From assembly GCF_036227405.1 (NCBI RefSeq), contig NZ_CP109473.1, positions 4,216,001 to 4,280,000 of the forward strand: 64,000 nt of DNA, in the 5' to 3' direction. Numbering within the stretch: the stretch's first letter is position 1; each line of letters opens with the position of its first letter. Shown piece by piece: positions 46,478 through 55,714 of the stretch. The notes below the pieces were generated by a model. That model worked only from the letters and a program-made list of their open reading frames with translations, ran no database searches and was not told where the DNA came from. The DNA is from Streptomyces sp. NBC_01460. Lineage in GTDB: Bacteria; Actinomycetota; Actinomycetes; Streptomycetales; Streptomycetaceae. The position numbers were made by a program, and so were the translations under genes.

Positions 46478-49159
46478 ATGAGCGAGCACCGTCGCAAAGC
46501 GCCGCAACCTCAAGGTGGCGGGCGCGCAGCGGCCAGACGAGCCGCCCAACAGCCTGCTGGACGTCGCAGTGATTCGTCACGCAGAGCCACACCGCCATCA
46601 CCTTCCGCAGCGCATGGCGAGGAGCCGACCTACGGCAGCCGCGCCGAGGCGCGTCGAGCCGCCCAGCGGGGCGGGGGCCGGCGGCGGGGAGGTGACGACA
46701 GCAGCAGTCACGAGGGCCGCGGCCGGGGCCGCGTGGACTCCGGGAAGAAGCGCTTCATCGACTACCCGCGGGCCGGCAAGTACGGCTTCCGCCGCTGGGT
46801 CCCTTCGTGGAAGCTGGTCTCCGGCCTGTGCCTGGGGTTCCTGGGTCTCATGATGGGTGTTGCCGGCGTCGCGTACGCGCTGGTGGTACCGCCCAAGGTC
46901 AATGATCTCGCCAAGGCGCAGAACAACGTCTACTACTGGGCCGACGACACACAGATGGTTGCCACGGGCGGGTCCGTCAACCGTCAGTCGATCGAGTACG
47001 CCCAGATCCCTCCGGCGATGCGGAACGCCGTCATCTCGGCCGAGAACAAGTCGTTCCAGACCGACCGGGGCATCGACCCCATGGGTATCGCCCGCGCCTT
47101 CTACAACATGGCCCGCGGTGGTGAAACGCAGGGTGGTTCCACGATCACCCAGCAGTACGTGAAGAACTCCATGCTCACCCAGGACCAGACGCTGAGCCGG
47201 AAGTTCAAGGAACTCTTCATCACGCTCAAGGTCGGTGAGACGGTGGGCAAGAAGGAGGTCATGGAGGGGTACCTCAATGTCTCCTACTACGGTCGCGGTG
47301 CGTCGGGACTCCAGGCAGCCGCACGGGCGTACTACAACAAGGACGCGACGGACCTCAACCCGAGCGAGTGCGCCTTCCTCGCGACGCTGCTCAAGGGTGC
47401 GAGCTACTACGACCCCGCGGGCGCCCCTGAAGTCGACCCGGTGAAGGCTTCCCGCAAGGAGAACACCAGGCGGGCCAAGTTGCGCTGGGGCTGGATCCTC
47501 GACGAAGAGGTGAAGGACGGCAAGCTGAGCGCGGCGGAGCGGGCGAAGTACACCGAGTTCCCCATGCCGATCGAGCCGAGGAAGGACGCCAAGCTCGGCG
47601 GTCAGACCGGATACCTGGTCGACCTCGCTACCAAGTACTTCCTCGCGCACAACGACCGGAACGTCACCGAGAAGGAACTGGCCCAGGGCGGCTACGAGAT
47701 CCACACGACCTTCGAGAAGAAGAAGGTCGACGAGCTCGAGAAGTCGATCAAGAAGGTCTACGAGGCCAAGATCAGCCCGAAGGCGCGCCCCGACAAGGAC
47801 ACGCACGTCCAGTTCGGAGGGGCGTCGGTGGACACCAAGACGGGTGCCATCGTGGCCACCTACGGCGGCCAGGATGCGACCCAGCACTACACCAACAACG
47901 CCGACGCGACCGGTGCGCAGGTCGGTTCGACGTTCAAACCCTTCGTGCTGGCAGCCGCGATGAAGTACGGGAAGCGGAACCCCGAGGGCGAAAAGGTGCA
48001 GGGCGAGTCGGAGCGCACGCCCGTCTCACCGAAGAGCATCTACAACGGCGACAACAAGCTGAAGATCAATAACTACGACGGCTCGGTCTGGATGAACGAC
48101 GACAACAAGGAGTGGCTCCAGACCAACGACGGAGACCACAGTTACGGAGACATCAGCCTCCGGTACGCCATGCAGGAGTCCGCGAACTCCCCGTACGTCC
48201 AGCTCGGAATGGATGTCGGCACCGACAAGGTGAAGGAGGCGGCCATCTCCGCGGGGTTGCGTGACGACGACTACATGGCGAAGGCCGACGTCCCTTCCTT
48301 CTCCATCGGTACCTCCTCGCCGAGCGCCATCCGGATGGCGGGCTCGTACGCCACCTTCGCCACCAGCGGCAAGCAGCGGGAGCCGTTCTCCGTCACCGAG
48401 GTGAAGCATGACGGTGCCGTCATCTACCAGCACAAGACGAAGACCAACCCTGCTTTCTCCAGCGTCGTCGCGGACAACGTGACCGATGTGCTGAAGAACG
48501 TCGTGGAGCACGGCACAGGAACCCCTGCCAAGCTGGCAGGGCGTGACGCGGCCGGCAAGACGGGTACCACCGACGGCAACAAGTCGGCGTGGTTCGTCGG
48601 CTACACCCCGCAGCTGTCCACCGCCGTCAGCATGTTCCGCATGGACGACGACGAGAAGAGCAAGGACCGCGAGTTCCTGGAGATGTACGGGACCGGCGGT
48701 GAGAAGTCCATCCACGGTGCCTCGTTCCCCGCGCAGATCTGGCACGACTACATGACCGAGGCGGTCAAGGGCACCAAGGTCGTGGCCTTCCCGAAGCCGG
48801 AGCCGTACGGCGAGACGCTCTACGGTGGCGGCGCGGTCAGCCCCACCCCGACGCCGAGCCCGACGCCTACGCCTTCGGAGTCCAGCGCGTCGCCCACGCC
48901 GTCCGTCACACCGTCGTCGCCGACCCCCACACCGAGCGAGACGTGCCAGCCGCTCGACTGGGAGTGCAGGAACAACCAGAACGGCGGGGCGGCCACCAAC
49001 GGGAACGGCACCGAAGGGAACACGGGCGGAACCACCGACGGTGGGACGGACGCCGGGACCACCGACGGCGGGACGGACACCGGGACCACCGAGGGAACGA
49101 CGGAAGGAACGACGGAGGGCGACGAGAACGAGCGCGGAGGGATCTTCGGAGGCGGGTAG
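46478..49159 (+). CDS. bifunctional class A penicillin-binding protein (transglycosylase/transpeptidase)
   Basis: This 893-residue protein has a basic, disordered cytoplasmic N-terminus (1-105), one transmembrane helix (about 112-135), a GT51 glycosyltransferase domain with catalytic Glu in ENKSFQTDRGID (Glu189) and GGSTITQQYVKN, and a penicillin-binding domain with Ser484 in STFK, SAN (568-570) and KTGTT (Lys694). All catalytic motifs are present. It polymerises and cross-links peptidoglycan outside the membrane. The tail (about 785-880) is a Pro/Thr/Ser run followed by repeats of GTTDGGTD/GTTEG. ATG 46478 follows GAGGAG. Confidence 0.95.
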   Translation: MSEHRRKAPQPQGGGRAAARRAAQQPAGRRSDSSRRATPPSPSAAHGEEPTYGSRAEARRAAQRGGGRRRGGDDSSSHEGRGRGRVDSGKKRFIDYPRAGKYGFRRWVPSWKLVSGLCLGFLGLMMGVAGVAYALVVPPKVNDLAKAQNNVYYWADDTQMVATGGSVNRQSIEYAQIPPAMRNAVISAENKSFQTDRGIDPMGIARAFYNMARGGETQGGSTITQQYVKNSMLTQDQTLSRKFKELFITLKVGETVGKKEVMEGYLNVSYYGRGASGLQAAARAYYNKDATDLNPSECAFLATLLKGASYYDPAGAPEVDPVKASRKENTRRAKLRWGWILDEEVKDGKLSAAERAKYTEFPMPIEPRKDAKLGGQTGYLVDLATKYFLAHNDRNVTEKELAQGGYEIHTTFEKKKVDELEKSIKKVYEAKISPKARPDKDTHVQFGGASVDTKTGAIVATYGGQDATQHYTNNADATGAQVGSTFKPFVLAAAMKYGKRNPEGEKVQGESERTPVSPKSIYNGDNKLKINNYDGSVWMNDDNKEWLQTNDGDHSYGDISLRYAMQESANSPYVQLGMDVGTDKVKEAAISAGLRDDDYMAKADVPSFSIGTSSPSAIRMAGSYATFATSGKQREPFSVTEVKHDGAVIYQHKTKTNPAFSSVVADNVTDVLKNVVEHGTGTPAKLAGRDAAGKTGTTDGNKSAWFVGYTPQLSTAVSMFRMDDDEKSKDREFLEMYGTGGEKSIHGASFPAQIWHDYMTEAVKGTKVVAFPKPEPYGETLYGGGAVSPTPTPSPTPTPSESSASPTPSVTPSSPTPTPSETCQPLDWECRNNQNGGAATNGNGTEGNTGGTTDGGTDAGTTDGGTDTGTTEGTTEGTTEGDENERGGIFGGG

Positions 49160-49206
49160 CACCACCGCCTTCGGAGCTTTATCCGAGCCTCCCGTAGAAG
49201 CATGAA

Positions 49207-49241
49207 GAGGGCCGCCGCACCTGCCGGGTGCGGCGGCCCTC
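49207..49241. terminator. terminator after the PBP gene
   Basis: A perfect 14-bp GC-rich stem with a 7-base loop, 48 bases after the PBP stop. It separates the PBP gene from the GT87 gene on the same strand. Confidence 0.87.
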
Positions 49242-49302
49242 GTTCATGTGTCCCGGACGTGGGCCACGCCCGCACACAGCGCCGTACGGCAGGATGTGCG
49301 GC

Positions 49303-50808
49303 ATGCCAAGCGCAGAAGACACGAGCGTGCACCAGGAGCCGTCCGTCGTACCGCCCACGCGACAGGACGAGATCGCCGCGGCGGGCAGCGAGCTGATCGG
49401 CGGGCCCGCGGGCCGTTGGGCACGGTTCGGATCGGGCCCGCTCACACCGGTCCGCGTCATCGTCCTGGTGGCGATCGGAATGTTCGCGCTCGGCATGGTG
49501 CAGAAGGTCCCCTGCTACGACTGGGCCTGGTTCCGCGGCGCCAGCTCGCAGTACACGCACGCGTGCTACTCCGACATCCCGCACCTCTACGGCGGCCGCG
49601 GGTTCGCCGACGGCCTCGTGCCCTACGCCGACCGGCTCGGCGGCGACATGTCCTACCTCGAGTACCCCGTCCTGACCGGGCTGTTCATGCAGGTCGCCTC
49701 CTGGCTGACGCTGACCCCCTCCTCGGACCCCATGCAGCAGCGCGAGCAGATGTACTGGATGGTCAACGCGGGCATGCTCATGGTCTGCGCCGTGATCCTC
49801 GTGGTCTGTGTCGCCCGCACGCACCGGCGCCGGCCCTGGGACGGGCTGCTGGTCGCGCTCGCCCCGGCGTTCGCGCTCACCGCGACCATCAACTGGGATC
49901 TGCTCGCCGTCGCGCTGACCGCCGCGGCGATGCTCATGTGGTCCCGCGGCAGGAACCTTCTCTTCGGCATCCTCATCGGCCTGGCGACCGCAGCCAAGCT
50001 CTATCCCGTACTGCTCCTCGGGCCGCTGCTGGTGCTCTGCTGGCGGGCCGGGAAGTGGCGGGAGTACGGGGTGGCCCTCCTCGGAGCGGCGGGGGCCTGG
50101 CTGCTGGTGAACCTACCGGTGATGGCGTACGCCCCCGAGGGGTGGAAGAAGTTCTACACCTTCAGCCGGGAGCGGCAGATCGACTACGGCTCGTTCTGGC
50201 TGGTCATCACCCAGCGCACCGGGGTGTCCATCGACGTGGCCACGGTGAACACGGCCTCGGTGCTGCTGATGATCGTGCTGTGCGCGGGGATCGCAGGACT
50301 GGCCCTGACGGCACGGCACCGGCCCCGCTTCGCCCAGCTGGCGTTCCTCGTCGTGGCCGCCTTCATCCTGACCAACAAGGTCTACTCACCGCAGTACGTG
50401 CTCTGGCTGATCCCGCTGGCCGCGCTGGCCAGGCCGCGATGGAGGGACTTCCTCGTCTGGCAGGCCTGCGAGGTCATGTACTTCCTGGGGATCTGGTTCT
50501 ACCTCGCCTACACGACGAGCGGGGACAAGCACCAGGGTCTGCCGCAGGACGGCTACCAGGTCGCGATCGCCCTGCACCTGCTGGGAACGCTCTACATGTG
50601 CGCCGTGGTCGTCAGGGACGTCCTGAGGCCTGAGCGTGACCCCGTACGGCACGACGGGTCCGACGATCCGTCGGGAGGCGTGCTCGACGGGGCGCCGGAC
50701 CGGGTGGCACTGACGCAGGCGCACCCTCACCGGTCCCGGCACACGGCACCCGCGGTCGAAGGACCGCGGGTGGAGTGGGGAACCGCGGGCGGAGCGGTCT
50801 CGGACTGA
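49303..50808 (+). CDS. GT87-like polyprenyl-linked mannosyltransferase (integral membrane)
   Basis: This 501-residue protein has about 10 transmembrane helices and the GT-C layout of family 87 (DUF2029): an early exported loop with the segment YTHACYSDIPHLYGGRGFADGLVPY and the block LEYPVLTGLFMQ, then helices around TAAKLYPVLLLGPLLVL, and the C-terminal block NKVYSPQYVLWLIPLAAL. Actinobacterial members add sugars to lipid or arabinogalactan precursors from polyprenyl-phosphate donors; the substrate here is unknown. ATG 49303 is chosen because the frame upstream overlaps the terminator. It converges with the racemase-fold gene 9 bases later. Confidence 0.85.
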   Translation: MPSAEDTSVHQEPSVVPPTRQDEIAAAGSELIGGPAGRWARFGSGPLTPVRVIVLVAIGMFALGMVQKVPCYDWAWFRGASSQYTHACYSDIPHLYGGRGFADGLVPYADRLGGDMSYLEYPVLTGLFMQVASWLTLTPSSDPMQQREQMYWMVNAGMLMVCAVILVVCVARTHRRRPWDGLLVALAPAFALTATINWDLLAVALTAAAMLMWSRGRNLLFGILIGLATAAKLYPVLLLGPLLVLCWRAGKWREYGVALLGAAGAWLLVNLPVMAYAPEGWKKFYTFSRERQIDYGSFWLVITQRTGVSIDVATVNTASVLLMIVLCAGIAGLALTARHRPRFAQLAFLVVAAFILTNKVYSPQYVLWLIPLAALARPRWRDFLVWQACEVMYFLGIWFYLAYTTSGDKHQGLPQDGYQVAIALHLLGTLYMCAVVVRDVLRPERDPVRHDGSDDPSGGVLDGAPDRVALTQAHPHRSRHTAPAVEGPRVEWGTAGGAVSD

Positions 50809-50817
50809 GCTACCGGT

Positions 50818-51849
50818 CTACCGGTCCACGAGGCGGTCGAACTGGGTGGTCGTGTGGCGCAGATGGGCCACCAGTTCGTCGCCGACCTTCGGCTCCTGGG
50901 CGTCCGAGGGCACGAAGAGGATCGAGACCTGCATGTGCGGCGGCTCGGCGAACCAGCGCTGCTTGCCCGCCCAGACGAAGGGCGACAGGTTGCGGTTGAC
51001 CGTCGCCAGACCGGCGCGTGCGACGCCCTTGGCCCGGGGCATCACTCCGTGCAGGGCCTTCGGCGCCTCCAGCCCGACACCGTGCGAGGTCCCGCCGGCG
51101 ACGACCACCAGCCAGCCGTCGGACGCGGCCTTCTGCTGGCGGTAGCCGAACCGGTCGCCCTTCACGACCCGCGTGACGTCGAGGACCGCACCGCGGTACT
51201 CCGTCGCCTCGTGGTCACCCAGCCAGAGCCGCGTGCCGATACGGGCGCGGAAGCGGGTCTGCGGGAACTGCTGCCGCAGGCGCGCCAGTTCCTCGGCCCG
51301 CAGGTGGCTGACGAACATCGTGTGCAGGGGCAGCCGGGCCGCGCGCAGCCGGTCCATCCAGGAGATGACCTCCTCGACCGCGTCCGAGCCGTCCGTACGG
51401 TCGAGCGGCAGGTGCAGCGCGAAGCCTTCGAGGCGCACGTCCTCGATGGCCGCGTGCAGCTGGCCGAGCTCCTCCTCCTTCACGCCGTGGCGCTTCATCG
51501 AGCTCATGCACTCGATGACCACGCGAGCCCCCACCAGGGCGTGCACGCCGTCCACGGAGGAGACGGAACGGATGACGCGGTCGGGCAGCGGTACCGGCTC
51601 CTCCCCCCGGCGGAAGGGCGTGAGGACCAGCAGGTCGCCGCTGAACCAGTCCTTGATGCGCGCGGCCTCGTACGTGGTGCCGACGGCCAGCGTGTCGGAC
51701 CCGAAGCGGATCGCCTCGTCGGCCAGCCGCTCGTGTCCGAAGCCGTATCCGTTGCCCTTGCAGACGGGCACGAGACCGGGGAACTGGTCCAGGACGGACT
51801 TCTGGTGCGCCCGCCAGCGCGCGGTGTCGACGTAGAGGGAGAGCGCCAT
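50818..51849 (-). CDS. alanine racemase-fold (PLP-binding barrel) protein
   Basis: This 343-residue protein looks like the N-terminal barrel of alanine racemase. The PLP lysine is in PVCKGNGYGFG (Lys31), and the segment SHGVGLEAPK is in the phosphate-binding position. It is shorter than a true alanine racemase and differs from the Alr pattern elsewhere, so the reaction may not be alanine racemisation. It is followed upstream on the same strand by the FemX-like gene, 81 bases away, suggesting a peptidoglycan-related unit. ATG 51849 follows AAGG at fair spacing. Confidence 0.78.
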   Translation of the reverse strand: MALSLYVDTARWRAHQKSVLDQFPGLVPVCKGNGYGFGHERLADEAIRFGSDTLAVGTTYEAARIKDWFSGDLLVLTPFRRGEEPVPLPDRVIRSVSSVDGVHALVGARVVIECMSSMKRHGVKEEELGQLHAAIEDVRLEGFALHLPLDRTDGSDAVEEVISWMDRLRAARLPLHTMFVSHLRAEELARLRQQFPQTRFRARIGTRLWLGDHEATEYRGAVLDVTRVVKGDRFGYRQQKAASDGWLVVVAGGTSHGVGLEAPKALHGVMPRAKGVARAGLATVNRNLSPFVWAGKQRWFAEPPHMQVSILFVPSDAQEPKVGDELVAHLRHTTTQFDRLVDR

Positions 51850-51930
51850 GGCCGGCCCGGAACCTTTCTGGTGGCTGCGGTGTAACTGAGAGAGAGGGAG
51901 AGGAGCTGATGGATGGTGGTCAGGATGCGG

Positions 51931-53049
51931 TCAGCGGCGCGACATGTACATATCGAGCGCCTTGTGCAGCAACTTGTTGAGGGGGAAGTCCCACTCGCCG
52001 ACGTACTCGACGGCTTCGCCACCGGTGCCGACCTTGAACTGGATCAGGCCGAAGAGGTGGTCGGTCTCGTCCAGCGAGTCACTGATGCCGCGCAGGTCGT
52101 AGACGGTCGCGCCCATCGCGTACGAGTCGCGGAGCATCCGCCACTGCATGGCGTTGGAGGGACGGACCTCGCGCCCGATGTTGTCCGAGGCGCCGTAGGA
52201 GTACCAGACGTGCCCACCGACGACGAGCATCGTGGCGGCCGAGAGGTTCACCCCGTTGTGCCGGGCGAAGTACAGCCGCATGCGGTTGGGGTCCTCGGAG
52301 TTGAGCACCGACCACATGCGCTGGAAGTACGAGAGCGGGCGGGGCCGGAAGTGGTCACGCACAGCGGTGATCTCGTACAGCCGCTGCCACTCGGCGAGGT
52401 CCTCGTAGCCGCCCTGGACCACCTCGACACCGGCCTTGTCGGCCTTCTTGATGTTGCGGCGCCAGAGCTGGTTGAAGCCCTTGAGCACGTCCTCGAGGGA
52501 GCGGTTGGCCAGCGGGACCTGGAAGACGTAGCGGGGCTGCACGTCGCCGAAACCGGCGCCGCCGTCCTCGCCCTGCTGCCAGCCCATCTTGCGCAGCCGG
52601 TCGGAGACCTCGAAGGCGCGCGGCTCGATATGACTGGCCTCGACGTCACGCAGCCGCTTCACGTCCGGGTCCTGGATACCCGACTTGATGGCGGCCGAGT
52701 CCCAGCGGCGGATGACGACGGGCGGGCCCATCTTCACGGAGAAGGCGCCCTGCTGCTTCAGGTGGGCGAGCATCGGCTGGAGCCACTCGTCCAGATTCGG
52801 GGCGTACCAGTTGATGACCGGGCCCTCGGGGAGGTAGGCGAGATAGCGCTTGATCTTGGGCAGCTGGCGGTACAGGACCAGCCCGGCGCCGACCATCTCG
52901 CCGTTCTTGTCGAACCATCCCAGGTTCTCCGAGCGCCATTCGGTTTTCACGTCAGCCCACGCCGGGACCTGGCAGTGACTGGCCGAGGGCAGACTCTGGA
53001 TGTACGCCAGATGCTGTTCTCGGCTGATGGTCCTCAGGGTCAGGCTCAT
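51931..53049 (-). CDS. femX: FemX/FemAB-type peptidyltransferase
   Basis: This 372-residue protein has two GNAT-like domains and the Fem family blocks: [58 protein letters not shown] and [41 protein letters not shown]. Fem enzymes add amino acids from aminoacyl-tRNA to lipid II; Streptomyces peptidoglycan has a Gly bridge, and FemX adds it in S. coelicolor. ATG 53049 follows GAGGAG. The frame runs further upstream to 53172, but those residues are not Fem-like. Confidence 0.93.
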
Positions 53050-53232
53050 GCGGGGCGCTCCTCGGCAGGTGTGTCCCCATCGGTCAGGGGCTCCGGCTCT
53101 CGCGCCGAAGCCTACTGTGACCGAGAGGCGCCCGGTCTGGCCCGTACGGACCGGACCGGGCGCCACCCACACGGGACCGCCCTGCCACGCAGTGCGTGGG
53201 GAGGTCGGCCTCCCCGACCGCCGCTCTGCCGG

Positions 53233-53589
53233 TCAGGTGATGACGCTGCCGAAGAGACCGCCGTGCGCCATGCCGAGGAAGAAGCCGAGCGCGGATGCGC
53301 CGAGCCCCATGATCAGCCCGAACCGCTGCCAGGTCGTCCTGGAGATGTACTGACCGTAGGCACCGGTCAGGATGCCGATCAGCCCGGCCCACGAGCTGAT
53401 CAGGTGCAGGCTGTGGAACATCGCCGTCACGAACGCGAGGACGCCGAGGACCCCGGTCACCGCCATCAGGGCTTCCTGGACGGGGTGCGGCCTGCCGTCG
53501 GTCGCGAAGAGGGATCCGGTGGCCGGGCGGGCATTGGCCACCCGGCTGGGAGCCGGCCGGATGCCGGCAGGTCGGACTGTCTGTGCCAT
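53233..53589 (-). CDS. small membrane protein, unknown function
   Basis: This 118-residue protein starts at ATG 53589 behind a perfect AGGAGG. An Arg/Ala/Pro-rich cytoplasmic part (1-40) precedes three hydrophobic helices (about 41-60, 65-82 and 94-115). It has no motif that I recognise. It is conserved between femX and rpsF in Streptomyces as far as I recall. It is divergent from rpsF over a 285-base gap that must hold the ribosomal operon promoter, which I cannot place. Confidence 0.8.
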
Positions 53590-53874
53590 GGAGTACCTCC
53601 TGGCGGAAGGGCGGTGCGATGTAGCGCCTCTCACACCGCATCTGTCTCGATTGTGCGCCCTGAACACCGGATTTCAACCGGAAGCCGGTCTGCGGGTACT
53701 CTGTACGGTCTGCACCGGTGTCTGCCTTGGGCCAGCACTGCAGCTCCCCTCGACTACCGAAGACGGGCGTTGTCAGTGGCGGCTGTTTTACTCGGAGACA
53801 CTGTTGCTTACGCATCACGACCCTCCTGCCACGGAACGACCGTGGCCGCTGAGTCCAAAGGAGGTGGGTTCCAC

Positions 53875-54165
53875 ATGCGTCACTACGAGGTGATGGTCAT
53901 CCTCGACCCCGATCTCGAGGAGCGAGCAGTCTCCCCGCTGATCGAGAACTTCCTCTCCGTCGTCCGTGAGGGCAACGGAAAGGTTGAGAAGGTCGACACC
54001 TGGGGCCGTCGTCGTCTCTCTTACGAGATCAAGAAGAAGCCTGAGGGCATCTACTCGGTCATCGACCTGCAGGCCGAGCCTGCGGTCGTCAAGGAGCTCG
54101 ACCGACAGATGAACCTGAACGAGTCGGTCCTCCGGACCAAGGTCCTCCGTCCCGAGACCCACTGA
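53875..54165 (+). CDS. rpsF: 30S ribosomal protein S6
   Basis: A 96-residue S6 with the blocks [39 protein letters not shown] and [14 protein letters not shown] 53875 is preceded by AAAGGAGGTGGG, an extended match to the 16S rRNA tail. The frame runs far upstream (to 51913) by chance of composition; S6 homology fixes the start. It begins the rpsF-ssb-rpsR-rplI operon. Confidence 0.97.
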
Positions 54166-54236
54166 GCATCTAGCTCAGTGGTCATCGGGTTCGAGTAGCA
54201 AGCAGCCAGAAGCAATCCCCGCCGAGAGGTTCACCC

Positions 54237-54860
54237 ATGGCAGGCGAGACCGTCATCACGGTCGTCGGCAATCTCGTCGACGACCCCGAGCTGCGCTTCA
54301 CCCCGTCCGGTGCGGCGGTCGCGAAGTTCCGTGTCGCGTCCACTCCCCGCATCTTCGACCGGCAGACCAATGAGTGGAAGGACGGCGAAGGCCTGTTCCT
54401 CACCTGCTCGGTCTGGCGTCAGGCGGCGGAGAACGTCGCGGAGTCGCTCCAGCGAGGCATGCGCGTCGTCGTGCAGGGCCGGCTGAAGCAGCGGTCCTAC
54501 GAGGACCGTGAGGGCGTCAAGCGCACGGTCTACGAGCTGGATGTCGAGGAAGTCGGCCCCAGCTTGAAGAACGCCACGGCCAAGGTCACCAAGACCACGG
54601 GTCGCGGTGGCCAGGGCGGCGGCCAGGGTGGATACGGCGGTGGCCAGCAGGGCGGCGGTAACTGGGGCGGCGGTCCCGGTGGCGGTGGCCAGCAGGGTGG
54701 CGGCGGTGCTCCCGCCGACGACCCGTGGGCCACCAACGCTCCGTCCGGCGGCCAGCAGGGCGGGGGCCAGCAGGGCGGCGGGGGCGGCTGGGGCGGAAGC
54801 TCCGGCGGTTCCGGCGGCTCCTCCTCTGGCGGCGGCTACTCGGACGAGCCGCCCTTCTAG
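54237..54860 (+). CDS. ssb: single-stranded DNA-binding protein
   Basis: This 207-residue protein has an OB-fold domain (about 1-115) with [44 protein letters not shown] and [16 protein letters not shown], then a Gly/Gln-rich flexible linker (about 118-198) and the acidic protein-docking tip DEPPF. It protects single-stranded DNA at replication forks. The location next to rpsF and rpsR identifies it as the essential SsbA type. The linker consists of repeated [12 protein letters not shown] units. Confidence 0.97.
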   Translation: MAGETVITVVGNLVDDPELRFTPSGAAVAKFRVASTPRIFDRQTNEWKDGEGLFLTCSVWRQAAENVAESLQRGMRVVVQGRLKQRSYEDREGVKRTVYELDVEEVGPSLKNATAKVTKTTGRGGQGGGQGGYGGGQQGGGNWGGGPGGGGQQGGGGAPADDPWATNAPSGGQQGGGQQGGGGGWGGSSGGSGGSSSGGGYSDEPPF

Positions 54861-54903
54861 GGCTGCTCGTACCCCCACTTCTTGATCACACAGGAGAAAC
54901 ACC

Positions 54904-55140
54904 ATGGCGAAGCCGCCTGTGCGCAAGCCTAAGAAGAAGGTCTGCGCGTTCTGCAAGGACAAGACCCAGTACGTGGACTACAAGGACACGAACATGCTGC
55001 GGAAGTTCATTTCCGACCGCGGCAAGATCCGTGCCCGCCGCGTCACCGGCAACTGCACGCAGCACCAGCGTGACGTCGCCACGGCTGTCAAGAACAGCCG
55101 TGAGATGGCGCTGCTGCCCTACACGTCCACCGCGCGATAA
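54904..55140 (+). CDS. rpsR: 30S ribosomal protein S18, zinc-ribbon (C+) form
   Basis: A 78-residue S18. It has [12 protein letters not shown] and a later NCTQHQRD, so the cysteine/histidine set of the zinc-binding form is present; Streptomyces genomes often carry a second, cysteine-free copy elsewhere that is induced under zinc starvation. ATG 54904 follows AGGAGA. Third gene of the operon. Confidence 0.97.
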   Translation: MAKPPVRKPKKKVCAFCKDKTQYVDYKDTNMLRKFISDRGKIRARRVTGNCTQHQRDVATAVKNSREMALLPYTSTAR

Positions 55141-55158
55141 GGGAAGGGTGACCGAATC

Positions 55159-55605
55159 ATGAAGATCATCCTCACCCACGAGGTCACTGGCCTCGGTGCC
55201 GCCGGCGACGTCGTGGACGTCAAGGACGGGTACGCCCGTAACTACCTGGTTCCGCGTGGCTTCGCCATTCGCTGGACCAAGGGTGGCGAGAAGGACGTGG
55301 CGCAGATCCGCCGCGCCCGCAAGATCCACGAGATCGCGACGATCGAGCAGGCCAACGAGATCAAGGCCAAGCTCGAGGCCGTCAAGGTGCGTCTGGCTGT
55401 TCGCTCCGGCGACGCCGGCCGTCTCTTCGGCTCCGTCACCCCGGCTGACATCGCCTCGGCGATCAAGTCTGCCGGTGGTCCGGACGTCGACAAGCGTCGC
55501 GTCGAGCTCGGCTCGCCGATCAAGACGCTCGGCGGATACCAGGTGTCCGTCCGTCTGCACCCTGAGGTTGCCGCGAAGCTCGGTATCGAGGTCGTTGCTG
55601 CCTAA
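55159..55605 (+). CDS. rplI: 50S ribosomal protein L9
   Basis: A 148-residue L9 with [34 protein letters not shown], a long connecting helix (about 45-75) and the C-terminal domain ending [20 protein letters not shown]. It binds 23S rRNA. Last gene of the rpsF operon, followed by a terminator and parS. Confidence 0.97.
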   Translation: MKIILTHEVTGLGAAGDVVDVKDGYARNYLVPRGFAIRWTKGGEKDVAQIRRARKIHEIATIEQANEIKAKLEAVKVRLAVRSGDAGRLFGSVTPADIASAIKSAGGPDVDKRRVELGSPIKTLGGYQVSVRLHPEVAAKLGIEVVAA

Positions 55606-55629
55606 GGGCACAGCTCAGCAGAGCTAGGT

Positions 55630-55659
55630 GAAGGGCCGCACCTCTGGGTGCGGCCCTTC
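55630..55659. terminator. rplI terminator next to parS
   Basis: A perfect 13-bp stem with a TCTG loop, 24 bases after the rplI stop and only 3 bases from parS site 9. It separates rplI from the convergent MATE gene. Confidence 0.9.
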
Positions 55660-55662
55660 GTC

Positions 55663-55676
55663 GTTTCACGTGAAAC
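55663..55676. other. parS: parS site 9
   Basis: An exact 14-bp palindrome in the convergent gap between rplI and the MATE gene. Confidence 0.95.
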
Positions 55677-55714
55677 CGGGCGGACCGGTGACGATCGCGA
55701 TCGGGGCTCACTGC

